Shown: positions 1-11,255, counted from the first letter of the stretch. The stretch: 64,000 nt of DNA from Bacteroidales bacterium (GCA_016937695.1 JAFGWC010000133.1:1-64000), one strand, 5' to 3'. Notes: generated by a model from the letters alone, not told the origin. A program made the numbers and translations.

Positions 1-3000
1 CGTCATTATCGTTTTCAAACTTTTTAACCCATTTTTCTATTCCAATTCCTGCTGTTAATGCAAATGCCGCAATATAATCGGTAAAACCTGTTTCTTTTGG
101 TGCAATAAAATCTGATAAAGAAAGAAAATAATTGTATTTATTATCCTCATCCTTAGTAGTTTGCTGCCTTAATTGGTGAAGATTAGCAATTTGTTCTTTT
201 GTATATTCATCTTTATAAATTTCAATAGAATCGCCAACAGAATTTGCGGGAAAAATTCCAATAAGTGCTTCTGCCGAAAGCATTTTTTCTGATATAATCC
301 TGTTTAAAAGCAAGTTAGCATCATCAAATAATTTTTTTGCCTCCTCGCCTTTTTCAGGATGTTCAAAAATAGCCGGATATTTACCTTTTATTTCCCAAGT
401 ATGAAAAAAGAATGTCCAATCGATATATTTTCTTATTTCTGATAAATCAAAATCTTTTAAAATTTTTAAACCGATAAAGCTTGGCCTGTAAATGTTTGAT
501 TTAGACCAATTTATATTAATTTTATTTTTCCTTGCTTCTGATAAACTTACATATTGTCTTTTATCTTTATTTTTATATTTTTCACGAATAGCTTCATATT
601 CTTCTTTTGTATTTTTAACAAAAACTTCCTGAGCAGTTTTTGACAATAAATTACTTGTAATGCCAACGCTTTGCGAAGCATCTGTAACATAAACAGTTGC
701 ACCTGAATAATTTGGCTCAATTTTAACTGCAGTATGTAGTTTCGAAGTTGTAGCACCTCCAATTATTAAAGGAATATTTAATCCGCGCCTTTGCATTTCT
801 TGCGCCACATTAACCATTTCTTCCAGTGATGGAGTAATTAAACCGCTTAATCCGATTATGTCAACATTCTCATCTTTAGCAACTTGCAGTATTTTTTCAG
901 TTGAAACCATAACTCCTAAATCAATAACTTCAAAATTATTACAGGCCATAACAACACCAACAATATTTTTACCAATATCGTGTACATCACCTTTAACTGT
1001 AGCCAAAAGAACTTTACCTGAAGAAGAATTTGAAACTAAACCTGCTGATTTTTCTGCTTCGATATATGGCAAAAGTACTGAAACAGCTTTTTTCATAACT
1101 CTGGCACTTTTAACCACTTGTGGTAAAAACATTTTTCCTGAGCCAAAAAGCTCTCCTACTACATTCATTCCGTCCATTAATGGGCCTTCAATAACATTTA
1201 ATGCGAATGAGTAGTTTTTTCTTGCTTCTTCAATATCTTCAAAAATATTATCTGTAATTCCTTTAATCAAAGCGTGTTTCAATCGTTCTTCAACTTTTTG
1301 TTCTCGCCAATCATCTTTTTTTATAATATTTTCTTTCTTTTCTGAAATTGTAGAAGCAAATTCAATCAATCTGTCGGTAGAATCATTGTTTTTGTTAAGT
1401 ATCACATCTTCAACTAGTTTAAGCAAGTTTTCAGGAATTTCATCATAAATTTGTAGCATTCCGGCATTTACAATTCCCATATCAAGTCCGGCTTTAATTG
1501 CATGATATAAAAAAGCCGAATGCATTGCTTCTCTTACAGTATCGTTTCCTCTAAACGAAAAAGATAAATTACTGATTCCACCGCTAACTTTAGCGTATGG
1601 TAAATTATTTTTTATCCACTTTGTGGCATTAATAAAATCAACAGCATAATTGTTATGTTCTTCAATTCCTGTAGCTATTGTAAGAATGTTAGGATCAAAA
1701 ATAATATCTTGAACAGGAAAGTTAACTTGCTGATTTAAAATATCATAGGCTCTTTTGCATATTTCAATTTTTCTTTCGTAACTTGAAGCCTGACCTTTCT
1801 CATCAAAAGCCATAACAACAACTGCAGCTCCATATTTTTTTACTTTTTTTGCATGATTAATAAAAGCTTCTTCACCTTCTTTTAAGCTAATTGAATTAAC
1901 AATTGCTTTGCCTTGTAAACATTTTAATCCTGCTTCAATCACATTCCATTTCGAAGAGTCAATCATTACCGGAACTCTTGCAATATCCGGCTCCGACATT
2001 AATAAGTGTAAAAATTTAGGCATTTCTGTTTCGGCATCAATCATTGCATCGTCAAGATTAACATCGATTATTTGAGCTCCGGCTTCAACTTGCTCTTTAG
2101 CAATACTTAAAGCCTCTTCATATTTTTTTTCTTTAATCAGATTTGCAAATTTTCTTGAACCAGCAACATTAGTTCTTTCGCCAATATTAATAAAATTGCT
2201 TTGTTTATTTACTGTAAGTGGCTCTAAACCACTTAGTTTAGTTTCTGGTTTAATATCCGCAATTTTATGTTTTTCAGATTTTTCTGCAAGTTTAGCAATT
2301 TCTCTGATATGTTCGGGAGTAGTTCCACAACAACCGCCAATTATATTAACAAGCTTATTATCAAGAAATTCTGTTACTTGCAAACCCATTTTATGAGGAG
2401 TTTCGTCATATTGACCAAGCTCATTAGGTAAACCCGCATTTGGATATGCACTAATATTAAAAGGTGCTTTTTCAGAAAGCTCTTTAACATAAGGATATAA
2501 ACCTTCAGCCCCAAAAGCACAATTAAATCCAACAGACAATAATTTAACACGAGAAATTGAATTAAGAAAAGCCTCAAGCGTTTGTCCGGATAAAGTTCGT
2601 CCGCTTTTATCTGTAATTGTTCCGGAAATCATAACCGGAATTTCGATATTTCTTTGTTCAAGAACATTTTCAATAGCAAAAAGAGCAGCTTTTGCATTTA
2701 AAGTATCGAAAATTGTTTCGATAAGCAAAATATCAACTCCTCCATCTAACAGTCCGTCAACTTGCTCTGAATAAGCAATTTGCAGATCGTCAAAACTAAC
2801 TGCTCTGAAACCCGGATCGTTAACATCGGGCGACATAGAAGCTGTTTTATTTGTTGGCCCGATTGCTCCGGCAACATATCTTGGTTTTTGCGGATTTAAT
2901 TTTGTGAATTTATCGGCTGCATTTTTTGCAATTTTAGCCGATTCAAAATTAATTTCATAAGCAAGATTTTCCATATGATAATCGGCCAAAGAAATTGTTG

Positions 3001-3256
3001 TTGCATTAAAAGTATTTGTTTCAATAATATCGGCGCCGGCTTCTAAATATTGTTCGTGAATTGATTGAATTACAGATGCTTGTGTAATTGAAAGTAAATC
3101 ATTATTTCCTTTTAAATCAAAACTATAATCTTTAAATCTTTCGCCTCTAAAATCTTTTTCAGAAAGATTATGCTTTTGAATCATTGTTCCCATTGCGCCA
3201 TCAAGAACTAAAATTCTTTCTTTAATTATTTCAAATATATTTGGTTTGTTTTCCAT
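1..3256 (-). CDS. metH: Methionine synthase, cobalamin-dependent (partial, C-terminal end runs off window)
   Basis: Minus-strand reading from ATG at 3256: [41 protein letters not shown]... typical MetH N-terminus; open to window edge. Confidence 0.93.
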   Translation of the reverse strand, partial: MENKPNIFEIIKERILVLDGAMGTMIQKHNLSEKDFRGERFKDYSFDLKGNNDLLSITQASVIQSIHEQYLEAGADIIETNTFNATTISLADYHMENLAYEINFESAKIAKNAADKFTKLNPQKPRYVAGAIGPTNKTASMSPDVNDPGFRAVSFDDLQIAYSEQVDGLLDGGVDILLIETIFDTLNAKAALFAIENVLEQRNIEIPVMISGTITDKSGRTLSGQTLEAFLNSISRVKLLSVGFNCAFGAEGLYPYVKELSEKAPFNISAYPNAGLPNELGQYDETPHKMGLQVTEFLDNKLVNIIGGCCGTTPEHIREIAKLAEKSEKHKIADIKPETKLSGLEPLTVNKQSNFINIGERTNVAGSRKFANLIKEKKYEEALSIAKEQVEAGAQIIDVNLDDAMIDAETEMPKFLHLLMSEPDIARVPVMIDSSKWNVIEAGLKCLQGKAIVNSISLKEGEEAFINHAKKVKKYGAAVVVMAFDEKGQASSYERKIEICKRAYDILNQQVNFPVQDIIFDPNILTIATGIEEHNNYAVDFINATKWIKNNLPYAKVSGGISNLSFSFRGNDTVREAMHSAFLYHAIKAGLDMGIVNAGMLQIYDEIPENLLKLVEDVILNKNNDSTDRLIEFASTISEKKENIIKKDDWREQKVEERLKHALIKGITDNIFEDIEEARKNYSFALNVIEGPLMDGMNVVGELFGSGKMFLPQVVKSARVMKKAVSVLLPYIEAEKSAGLVSNSSSGKVLLATVKGDVHDIGKNIVGVVMACNNFEVIDLGVMVSTEKILQVAKDENVDIIGLSGLITPSLEEMVNVAQEMQRRGLNIPLIIGGATTSKLHTAVKIEPNYSGATVYVTDASQSVGITSNLLSKTAQEVFVKNTKEEYEAIREKYKNKDKRQYVSLSEARKNKININWSKSNIYRPSFIGLKILKDFDLSEIRKYIDWTFFFHTWEIKGKYPAIFEHPEKGEEAKKLFDDANLLLNRIISEKMLSAEALIGIFPANSVGDSIEIYKDEYTKEQIANLHQLRQQTTKDEDNKYNYFLSLSDFIAPKETGFTDYIAAFALTAGIGIEKWVKKFENDND

Positions 3257-3312
3257 AATTTTATTTTGCTGATATTATTGTAAATAGCTGAAAATAAGAC
3301 TTTAATAATTTT

Positions 3313-3864
3313 TCAATTATTTAAAAGAATTTCTATTTTTTTAATCATTTCCTTAAATTCATTTTCTTCAAATAATCTGGTTAAAAAAACAATTTTCCCG
3401 TTTTTATCTATTAAAACATTTCTTGTAACGCCGGCATTTGGATGTGCATAAAGCGAAAAAATTTCACCTTCTTCGTCTAAAGCCAAAGGATATGTAATTT
3501 TCATGATTTTTGAAAAGTTTTGAGCTTTATCTATTGTTTCCTTCAAATCTATTCCTATGATTATCAATCCTTTATCTTTATATTTCTTCCAAATATCATT
3601 TTCAATATGTGGCATTTCTTTTCGACAAACTCCGCACCAACTTGCAGTAAATTGAAGCATTACAACTTTACCTTTTAAATCAGAAAGTTTTTCTGATTTT
3701 CTTCCATCTGCATAATTTATATAAAAATCTTCAGCATTATCGCCAATTCTAATAACAAAGCCTTTTTGGTCGACATTACTTTCAGAAGTTTGTGCTTTTA
3801 AAATACTATTTAAAAGTATAAATGTAATTGTAAGTATTGATAATTTCTTTAATATTAGTTTCAT
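3313..3864 (-). CDS. TlpA-family thioredoxin-like protein
   Basis: Signal peptide plus MLQFTASWCGVCRKEMPHIE (WCxxC) thioredoxin motif. Confidence 0.85.
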   Translation of the reverse strand: MKLILKKLSILTITFILLNSILKAQTSESNVDQKGFVIRIGDNAEDFYINYADGRKSEKLSDLKGKVVMLQFTASWCGVCRKEMPHIENDIWKKYKDKGLIIIGIDLKETIDKAQNFSKIMKITYPLALDEEGEIFSLYAHPNAGVTRNVLIDKNGKIVFLTRLFEENEFKEMIKKIEILLNN

Positions 3865-3883
3865 TTATTTATTTTTAATCCAA

Positions 3884-3918
3884 AATAATACACAAACTAT
3901 GTTTGTGTATTATTTTTT
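3884..3918. repeat. Perfect 16-bp inverted repeat with 3-nt loop
   Basis: AAAATAATACACAAAC-TAT-GTTTGTGTATTATTTT between divergent genes. Confidence 0.9.
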
Positions 3919-3972
3919 CTTAATATTGTCCAAAATTATAAATTCTTTCATAAACTTTAGGCTCAGATTTTA

Positions 3973-4002
3973 AACAGTTTTAAAATTATTTTAAAAACTG
4001 TT
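3973..4002. repeat. Second near-perfect inverted repeat in the same divergent intergenic region
   Basis: AACAGTTTTAAAA-TTA-TTTTAAAAACTGTT (one bulge). Confidence 0.8.
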
Positions 4003-4034
4003 ACTAAAAAGCCTTAAAAAATAATTTCCAAATT

Positions 4035-4874
4035 ATGAATTATCTAGAATTAACTTTTACGATAAATCCTTTTAATCAAGATATTAGAGAGATTTTAACT
4101 GCAGAATTAGGTGAAATTGGTTTTGAAAGTTTTGTTGAAACTGATATCGAATTACAAGCATTCATTCAAGAAGCTAATTTTGATGAAACTTTTTTAAAGA
4201 CTTTACAAATTTTACAAGATGAAAATTTTAAAATATCATATAAAATAGAAAAAATAGAAAATCAGAATTGGAATGAAACGTGGGAAAAGAATTACTTTAA
4301 AGCATTACATATTGCAAATAAATGTGTTATAAGAAGTTCGTTTCATACAGATTATCCAAAATCGAAATATGAAATAATAATTGACCCAAAAATGGCTTTT
4401 GGAACCGGACATCATGAAACCACAAGTTTAATGATTGAAGAAATTCTTAATTTAGATGTGAAAAATAAAAGAATTTTAGATATGGGGTGTGGAACCGGCA
4501 TTTTAGCTATTTTAAGCTCAATGCTTGGTTCAGAAAAAATTTGGGCAATAGATAACGACGAATGGTCGTATAAAAATACAATTGAAAATTTAAAGCTAAA
4601 TAATATCAGTAATATTGAAGTTTTTCATGGAGATAAAAACAATCTTAAAGGTGAAAAATTTGAAATAATTTTTGCAAACATAAATAAAAATATTCTTTTG
4701 GCGGATATAAATCAGTATTCAAAAAGCCTTGAAACAGGAGGTTTATTGCTTTTAAGTGGCTTTTACACAGAAGATTATGATGATTTAAATAAAATATTAA
4801 AGCAAAACGAATTAACTTTTATCAGTAAAAGAATAAACAATAATTGGTTGATGATGACTTATAAAAAAAGCTAA
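4035..4874 (+). CDS. prmA: Ribosomal protein L11 methyltransferase
   Basis: PKMAFGTGHHETTSLM and ILDMGCGTGILAI motifs; full-length 279 aa. Confidence 0.93.
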   Translation: MNYLELTFTINPFNQDIREILTAELGEIGFESFVETDIELQAFIQEANFDETFLKTLQILQDENFKISYKIEKIENQNWNETWEKNYFKALHIANKCVIRSSFHTDYPKSKYEIIIDPKMAFGTGHHETTSLMIEEILNLDVKNKRILDMGCGTGILAILSSMLGSEKIWAIDNDEWSYKNTIENLKLNNISNIEVFHGDKNNLKGEKFEIIFANINKNILLADINQYSKSLETGGLLLLSGFYTEDYDDLNKILKQNELTFISKRINNNWLMMTYKKS

Positions 4875-4875
4875 T

Positions 4876-5337
4876 GTGAGTAAAATATTCATAGTTCTTT
4901 TAATTTTTTATATTGTATTTATAAATATTGGATGTAATATTTCAAATACAAAAAAACAAAAAGAATTACATATTGAAAAAGGAATTGCAAGCTGGTACGG
5001 AAAAGAATTTAACGGAAAACCAACTGCTAGCGGAGAAGTTTTTAATATGAATAAATTAACAGCAGCACATAAAAATTTAGAATTTGGAACATTAGTTAAA
5101 GTAAAAAATTTAAAAACAAATGAAACTGTAATTGTGAAAATTAATGATAGAGGACCTTATTCTAAAAATAGAATAATCGATTTATCAAAAAAAGCAGCAA
5201 AAAAAATAAAAATATTAAATTCAGGCATTGGAAATGTATCAATAAGCATTTATGGATATGAAAACAACAATTTATCGGCCATTATAAAGCATTATAGAAA
5301 TTTACAGATTATAAAATACGGTAAAATAATATTTTAA
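4876..5337 (+). CDS. RlpA-like septal ring/lytic transglycosylase family protein
   Basis: GIASWYGKEFNGKPTASGEVFNMNKLTAAHKNLEFGTLVKVKN...VKINDRGPY; GTG start abutting prmA stop. Confidence 0.88.
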   Translation: MSKIFIVLLIFYIVFINIGCNISNTKKQKELHIEKGIASWYGKEFNGKPTASGEVFNMNKLTAAHKNLEFGTLVKVKNLKTNETVIVKINDRGPYSKNRIIDLSKKAAKKIKILNSGIGNVSISIYGYENNNLSAIIKHYRNLQIIKYGKIIF

Positions 5338-5339
5338 AA

Positions 5340-5906
5340 ATGAGCAAATTAAGATTTGAAAAACATAATAAAAAGCGAAAAACATGGATTTTTCCTCTAA
5401 TTGTAATTTTGTTGTTGTACATTACTATTCCAGTAGTTTTAATGAGCAAAGGCAGTTCAGCAATTGAAAATACTTTCAAGAATTTGGAATCAGATACAGT
5501 GTATACTCCTTCAAATGAATATTTTGCCGGAATAACTTTTTTTGAAACAGCATCTGTTTTTCCGGGTTTTAACAAATGGGCAAATAATCGAATTTCACTT
5601 TCAAAAAACAAAATGCTTAATATTTATAAAGATAAATGTAATGCAATTAACATGAAGATATATAGAGAGTTATCTAATAAAGAGTTAATTTCTACCGATT
5701 TAGTTTTTGTGAAATTTGCAGAAAATAATAAAACACAAATAAATTTAATTTGTTTAAATAAAGACCAAAATATTGAACAGGAATTTATAATACCAAATAG
5801 CATTTTAACAAATTATCAAAGTAATTTTTGCTTAAACTGGAAGGTTTTTTTTGAAAAATCAAAAATAAATCAATCGGAGTTAATTAGTATTTGCAATAAA
5901 AAATAA
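5340..5906 (+). CDS. Hypothetical membrane-anchored protein
   Basis: 188-aa ORF co-directional with rlpA, one N-terminal TM segment. Confidence 0.6.
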   Translation: MSKLRFEKHNKKRKTWIFPLIVILLLYITIPVVLMSKGSSAIENTFKNLESDTVYTPSNEYFAGITFFETASVFPGFNKWANNRISLSKNKMLNIYKDKCNAINMKIYRELSNKELISTDLVFVKFAENNKTQINLICLNKDQNIEQEFIIPNSILTNYQSNFCLNWKVFFEKSKINQSELISICNKK

Positions 5907-5911
5907 TATAT

Positions 5912-6544
5912 ATGGAAAAATTTCAAAAAATTATTTCTCAAACGATATCGGTTTTATTTCATCCATTATTAATCCCAACTTACACTTTATTTATAATTTT
6001 TAATTCAGGCACTTTTTATTCATTTATCCCTTTTCAAACCCAAAAAATATTATATGTTTTAGTAATTCTAACTACATTTATTATTCCAGTAAGCATAATG
6101 CCATTTCTTTTAAATCTAAAATTAATTTCAAATTTTATGCTTGAAGAAAGAAAAGACAGAATAATTCCGCTAATTGTTACAAGTATTTCTTATTTCTTCA
6201 CTTTGTATTTATTAAAACAATTGCCTTTTCATGTTCCTCAATTTATATTTAATTTTATTTTAGCATCAGCAATATTAATCGTATTGTTATTATTAATTTC
6301 ATTAAAGTGGAAAATTAGTGCTCATACAATTGGTATTGGAGGTTTATTAGGCAGTATAATAATTTATTCAATTGCATATTATGCAAACATCATAGGCGTA
6401 ATTATTATTATAAGTATAATTGCCGGTATTGTTGGATATTCAAGGCTTTACTTGCAATCTCATAAGCCATCTCAAATATATTTGGGATTTATTTTAGGAT
6501 TTATAGGTATGTCTACAATTATTTACATTTCTTTCGTTGTGTGA
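5912..6544 (+). CDS. Integral membrane protein, Bacteroidota-conserved type (PAP2-like C-terminal region possible)
   Basis: Multiple hydrophobic segments, MEKFQKIISQTISVLFHPLLIPTYTLFIIFNSG. Confidence 0.6.
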   Translation: MEKFQKIISQTISVLFHPLLIPTYTLFIIFNSGTFYSFIPFQTQKILYVLVILTTFIIPVSIMPFLLNLKLISNFMLEERKDRIIPLIVTSISYFFTLYLLKQLPFHVPQFIFNFILASAILIVLLLLISLKWKISAHTIGIGGLLGSIIIYSIAYYANIIGVIIIISIIAGIVGYSRLYLQSHKPSQIYLGFILGFIGMSTIIYISFVV

Positions 6545-6547
6545 TTA

Positions 6548-6593
6548 AAAAAATGGAAACCTTGCTTTGTAATATACAAGTTTTCCATTTTTT
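6548..6593. terminator. Bidirectional intrinsic terminator between convergent genes
   Basis: AAAAAATGGAAACCTTG...CAAGTTTTCCATTTTTT, 17-bp stem with one mismatch. Confidence 0.8.
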
Positions 6594-6635
6594 AAATTAT
6601 CGATTTCAACAAAAAAAGTTTAAAAACCGTTTTAT

Positions 6636-7217
6636 TTATAGAAATGTAAGTCTAAATCCAACATTTACCCAAAGTCCTTTAGTTTTAGTATTATTTGGAT
6701 CATCTTTAAAAAGATCATTTAAACCCCATTCATATCCAACATCAACATACATTTTCCATAAAGAAAGTCCGGCGCCTAAATTAGCACCCCATAAAAATTT
6801 GTTAAAATCATCAGTTGTTAAGCCTGTATCGCCTGTATTTACATCTGTAACAAATGAAATTGCAGGTCCTGCAAAAATATGGAAATTCCTTTCTTCAGCT
6901 GCATCTCCAACAACGTTTATACCTACAAATAAAGGTATTCGTATCGAACTAATGTCGTTTTTAAAATCAACATTTAAATCAACATCTTTTAATTCATAAT
7001 TATTTCTAACCCAATAAATTCCGGGTTCAAAATAAATTGTTTCGCCAAAAGCAACACTACCACCAAGTTGAAAGCCTAAACGACCTGTTTTTTCATATGA
7101 TAACGGGTCGTTGTTGAAACTAGTGTAATTAAATCCGATTCCTGGCTTAATTATTTGAGATATTCCTGAAATTGCAAAGAATATCATAAATGTGAACGTA
7201 ATAACAATTTTCTTCAT
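6636..7217 (-). CDS. Porin-family/PorT-like outer membrane beta-barrel protein
   Basis: Signal peptide, GIGFNYTSFNNDP..., alternating beta pattern ending GLWVNVGFRLTFL. Confidence 0.7.
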   Translation of the reverse strand: MKKIVITFTFMIFFAISGISQIIKPGIGFNYTSFNNDPLSYEKTGRLGFQLGGSVAFGETIYFEPGIYWVRNNYELKDVDLNVDFKNDISSIRIPLFVGINVVGDAAEERNFHIFAGPAISFVTDVNTGDTGLTTDDFNKFLWGANLGAGLSLWKMYVDVGYEWGLNDLFKDDPNNTKTKGLWVNVGFRLTFL

Positions 7218-7309
7218 AACTTTTTGTTTTTGTTTAATAGCAAAATTAATAAAATTTGTAAAATACTAATTACTTTTTATTTGTATTTAATTAATTAAAA
7301 TTTCTGATA

Positions 7310-7849
7310 TTAGTTTAAAGCATTTTGTAAATCTTTAATCAAATTGTCTTCTCGTGGGCATTTCGCTTTAGAATCAAAAATGTTTGAGTTCTTATCTAAA
7401 ATCAAATAATATGGAATGCCTTTAATTTTAAACCGTTTTTTGAAAAAATCCTTTGTAGTTTGTTCTAACCTATAGTGATGACCATTAATATTTATTATTT
7501 TTAAACCTGATTTCCAACTAAAACTATCAATATCTGTTGATAAATATAAAAATTCAACATCTGTATTAGCAAATAATTTTTGCACTTTTTTTGATTCCGG
7601 CATTTCCTTAATGCAAGGTCCACACCAACTAGCCCAAAAATCAACATAAACAACTTTCCCTTTCAAACTTTCAAGAACATCATAAAATTTTAAAGTGTCT
7701 CCTAAAATTGAATAAACATTACTATTTAAAATTTCATCTGAAAAAGTATATTCTTTTATACTTTGTGCTGAGCTACTATAAAATAATAAAGTGAAAGATA
7801 AAAAAAAGATAAATTTCATGTGTCTGCTTTTTAATTGTTTTTTTGCCAT
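7310..7849 (-). CDS. TlpA-family redoxin
   Basis: VVYVDFWASWCGPCIKEMPESKKV. Confidence 0.87.
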   Translation of the reverse strand: MAKKQLKSRHMKFIFFLSFTLLFYSSSAQSIKEYTFSDEILNSNVYSILGDTLKFYDVLESLKGKVVYVDFWASWCGPCIKEMPESKKVQKLFANTDVEFLYLSTDIDSFSWKSGLKIININGHHYRLEQTTKDFFKKRFKIKGIPYYLILDKNSNIFDSKAKCPREDNLIKDLQNALN

Positions 7850-8123
7850 AATATAACATCCATGTATTATTCAATATGCGTGTTTGAAAATAAAATATTA
7901 TTATCACAGAATATTTAACCCATAACTAAATTTTTAAAAATCATTCTAATTAATTTACAAAATTTAAAGCATTTATAGAATATCTAATTACATGATTTTA
8001 AAAACGAATTTTAATTCATTTGATTATATTTTTATTAAAAAAATTATAATTGGTTTATTAATAATGATAATATTGCTGTTTTTCAGCAGTTTATAGTACG
8101 AAATTATCAACAATACTACATAT

Positions 8124-8139
8124 TGTGCTATATATCACT
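8124..8139. promoter_or_regulatory. Putative CRP/FNR-family palindrome upstream of octaheme cytochrome
   Basis: TGTGC-TATATA-TCACT resembles TGTGA-N6-TCACA. Confidence 0.35.
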
Positions 8140-8259
8140 TAACATAATGCTATGCAGCAGCTGTCAAAAAAATATATATTTATTTCTTTACATATAAATT
8201 ACAACACATCTCCATATGTATTCAAAGTTATATAATTATATTTTATTAAAAAATAAAGC

Positions 8260-9873
8260 ATGGATTTAAAAGAATTAACTAAAAATAAATTTTTAAGAGC
8301 TCTGCTCTTATTTATGGTGGTTTTACTGCCTTGGTTTATTGCTATAATTATAGTAAATAATTCAAGTGAAAAAGAAGAAGCTGTTACTGTAAAAATAATA
8401 AATTACAAAGCAGATTCACTCTCATCTCCAGTAGATCATTCAAAATTTGAAATTTTACAGCAAAAATTTGAAACACCTCAACAAGTAACCGAAGCATGTT
8501 TAACTTGTCATAATAAAACAGGAAATGATATAATGCACACATCACACTGGAAGTGGGCTAGGCCTTATGTTAATGAAAAAGGCGACACAATTGAACTAGG
8601 TAAGAAAAACATTATAAATAACTTCTGTATTGGAATCGAATCAAATGAGCCAAGATGTACAAGTTGCCATATTGGTTATGGTTGGAAAAATAAAGATTTT
8701 GACTTTACTGCAGAAAAAAATATTGACTGTATTATTTGTCATGATCAAACAGGATCGTATAAAAAATTTCCAACAGCAGCCGGAAATCCGGTAACAGAAG
8801 AAACAATGTTTGACGGAAAAAAGTTTTTACCACCTAATTTTAATAGCATTGCTCAAAATGTAGGTTTACCTAAAAGAGAAAATTGTGGTTCATGCCATTA
8901 TTTTGGTGGTGGCGGAAACAATGTTAAACATGGTGATATTGAAAAAGTTTTAACAAAAACCACCAGAGATATTGATATCCACATGGGCATAGATGGTGAA
9001 AACATGACCTGTACTGCTTGTCATGCATCAGATAAACATGATATCCAAGGTCAATTATATTCAGTATCTTCTTATAATCAAAACAGAACTACTTGCGAAC
9101 AATGTCATACAGAAACACCACACGAAAATAAAATTCTTAATCAGCACACAGATCGAGTTGCTTGTCAAACTTGCCATATTCCAACTTACGCAAAAGACGC
9201 TCCTACAAAAATGAATTGGGATTGGTCTACAGCAGGAAGACATAATGAAGATGGAAGTATTACAGTAGAAAAAGATAGCAATGGTACTATGGCATACCAT
9301 GGAATGAAAGGCGATTTTAAATGGGAAAAAAATGTTAAACCTGAATATTATTGGTTTAATGGAAATGCTAAACATTATTTAGTTGGCGATAAAGTTGAAG
9401 ACACAACATTGCCAGTTCAAATAAATACTTTATTGGGTAATTATGCAGATGCAAATGCTAAAATAATACCTGTTAAAGTTCATAGAGCAAAACAAATTTT
9501 TGATCCAATTAATAAAATTTTAATCGTTCCTCATTTATTTGGCAAAGACAGCACTTCATATTGGAAAAACTTTGATTGGAACAAAGCTTCAATTACCGGA
9601 ATGAAAGTCGTTAATTTACCTTATAGTGGCAAATACAGCTTTATTAATACAGAAATGTATTGGCCTTTAAGTCATATGGTATCAGCACGAGAAGACGCTT
9701 TGTCATGTGTCGATTGTCATTCGAGAGACGGAAGACTTGCTAATTTAGCCGGATTTTATATGCCTGGTAGAGATTATAGTCAAATTCTTGATACAATAGG
9801 CTTTTTATTAATTATCCTTTCATTTGTAGCCGTAGTAATACACGGATTGTTAAGATATTTTAGTAAAAAATAA
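8260..9873 (+). CDS. Octaheme c-type cytochrome, tetrathionate reductase (OTR) family
   Basis: Eight CxxCH motifs counted (CLTCH, CTSCH, CIICH, CGSCH, CTACH, CEQCH, CQTCH, CVDCH); N- and C-terminal TM anchors. Confidence 0.88.
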   Translation: MDLKELTKNKFLRALLLFMVVLLPWFIAIIIVNNSSEKEEAVTVKIINYKADSLSSPVDHSKFEILQQKFETPQQVTEACLTCHNKTGNDIMHTSHWKWARPYVNEKGDTIELGKKNIINNFCIGIESNEPRCTSCHIGYGWKNKDFDFTAEKNIDCIICHDQTGSYKKFPTAAGNPVTEETMFDGKKFLPPNFNSIAQNVGLPKRENCGSCHYFGGGGNNVKHGDIEKVLTKTTRDIDIHMGIDGENMTCTACHASDKHDIQGQLYSVSSYNQNRTTCEQCHTETPHENKILNQHTDRVACQTCHIPTYAKDAPTKMNWDWSTAGRHNEDGSITVEKDSNGTMAYHGMKGDFKWEKNVKPEYYWFNGNAKHYLVGDKVEDTTLPVQINTLLGNYADANAKIIPVKVHRAKQIFDPINKILIVPHLFGKDSTSYWKNFDWNKASITGMKVVNLPYSGKYSFINTEMYWPLSHMVSAREDALSCVDCHSRDGRLANLAGFYMPGRDYSQILDTIGFLLIILSFVAVVIHGLLRYFSKK

Positions 9874-9926
9874 TACACATCATAAACAATTAATGTATTG
9901 ATACACAAATAATAAAAACAAAAAAA

Positions 9927-11255
9927 ATGAAGAAAAGTACATATATATATAGAAGATTTGAAAGATTTTGGCACTGGTCTCAGGTTTTATTAATATTCTT
10001 TCTTGTATTAACAGGTTTTGAAATCCATAGCTCTTATGAGTTTTTCGGCTTTGAAAATGCTGTTAAATGGCACAATATTGCAGCTTGGGCATTTTTAGTG
10101 TTAATAGTATTTGCAATTTTTTGGCATTTTGTTACAGGTGAGTGGAAACAATATATGCCTACCACAAAATATATGATGGCTCAGATAAATTATTATATTT
10201 TTGGAATATTTAAAGGAGCACCTCACCCAACTCACAAAACTGTTTATAACAAATTTAATCCTTTACAAAGATTTACTTATTTAGGATTAAAACTTTTAGT
10301 TATTCCTGTACAGGTTATAACAGGTTTTATTTATATGTTTTATATGTATCCTGAGAACCCAATTCATATTGGAGGCTTAAGTGTTTTTGCCTTAATACAT
10401 ACATTAGGTGCTTTTTCTTTAATTGCTTTTGTTATTTTACATGTATATTTAACAACAACCGGCGAAACACCATTAACAAGCATAAAAGCTATGCTAACAG
10501 GATGGGAAGTTGTTGATGTTGACGAACAAGAAGAACATGCGGAGCACCTAAAAAATGCTGTGAAATATAGTATTGCAGGATATTACAGATTAGATGAAAA
10601 TGGTAATTTTCTTGATGTTAACGAAGCTTGGCTGAAAATGTATAAATGCACTGATAAAGAACAAATAATAGGCAAACATTATTCAATTACGAGAAAAGAA
10701 GATGATGTTAAAGAACTTGACGAAGTAGTTAAACAGGTTTTTGAAGGAAAAATAATTAAAGCAGTTCCTGCAACTAGAATTTGCAAAGATGGTTCTTTGG
10801 GAAAACATATTTTATCGGCTAATCCTACTTATGCAGGTGGCGATATTACAGGAATGGAAGGTTTTATTATTGATATTACCGATTTAGATGTTAATTCTGA
10901 GCACTTACATTATGCTGTTAAAAATAGTCAAGCTGGATATTATAGAGTTAATTGTAAAGGCTACTATGAAGATGTTAATGATGCATGGTTAAACCTTTAT
11001 GGTTATGAAAGAGAAGAAGTTCTAGGAAATCATTATTCTTTAAGTAGAACAAAAGAAGATTTACATATCCTCGACGATATGATTGCAAAAATAATGAAAG
11101 GCAAATCTATTTCAAATATGATTGCAACAAGAAAACGAAAAGATGGCTCTGTAGCAAAACATATAGTTTCGGCAAATCCTGTTTATAAAAATGAGGAAGT
11201 TGTTGGTATGGAAGGTTTTATTCTTGATATCAGCAATATTGAAACTAAACTATAG
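9927..11255 (+). CDS. Cytochrome b561/b-type membrane protein fused to two tandem PAS domains
   Basis: N-terminal four-helix cytochrome b region (RFERFWHWSQVLLIFFLVLTGFEIH...) then two homologous ~110-aa PAS repeats (AGYYRLDENGNFLDVNEAWLKMY / AGYYRVNCKGYYEDVNDAWLNLY). Confidence 0.88.
   Translation: MKKSTYIYRRFERFWHWSQVLLIFFLVLTGFEIHSSYEFFGFENAVKWHNIAAWAFLVLIVFAIFWHFVTGEWKQYMPTTKYMMAQINYYIFGIFKGAPHPTHKTVYNKFNPLQRFTYLGLKLLVIPVQVITGFIYMFYMYPENPIHIGGLSVFALIHTLGAFSLIAFVILHVYLTTTGETPLTSIKAMLTGWEVVDVDEQEEHAEHLKNAVKYSIAGYYRLDENGNFLDVNEAWLKMYKCTDKEQIIGKHYSITRKEDDVKELDEVVKQVFEGKIIKAVPATRICKDGSLGKHILSANPTYAGGDITGMEGFIIDITDLDVNSEHLHYAVKNSQAGYYRVNCKGYYEDVNDAWLNLYGYEREEVLGNHYSLSRTKEDLHILDDMIAKIMKGKSISNMIATRKRKDGSVAKHIVSANPVYKNEEVVGMEGFILDISNIETKL

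Noticed and set aside
547-2577. ORF-track entries 547-762, 858-1214, 2196-2396, 2374-2577
   Set aside because: They lie inside metH in other frames or on the opposite strand; composition and lack of motifs indicate spurious ORFs
6541-6999. 152-aa plus-strand ORF
   Set aside because: Antisense to the OM beta-barrel gene 6636-7217 and includes the terminator hairpin
7850-8259. Long AT-rich intergenic region considered for an ncRNA or gene relic
   Set aside because: Only short weak hairpins (GCTG-TTTT-CAGC) and no coding similarity recognised; just the CRP-like site is reported
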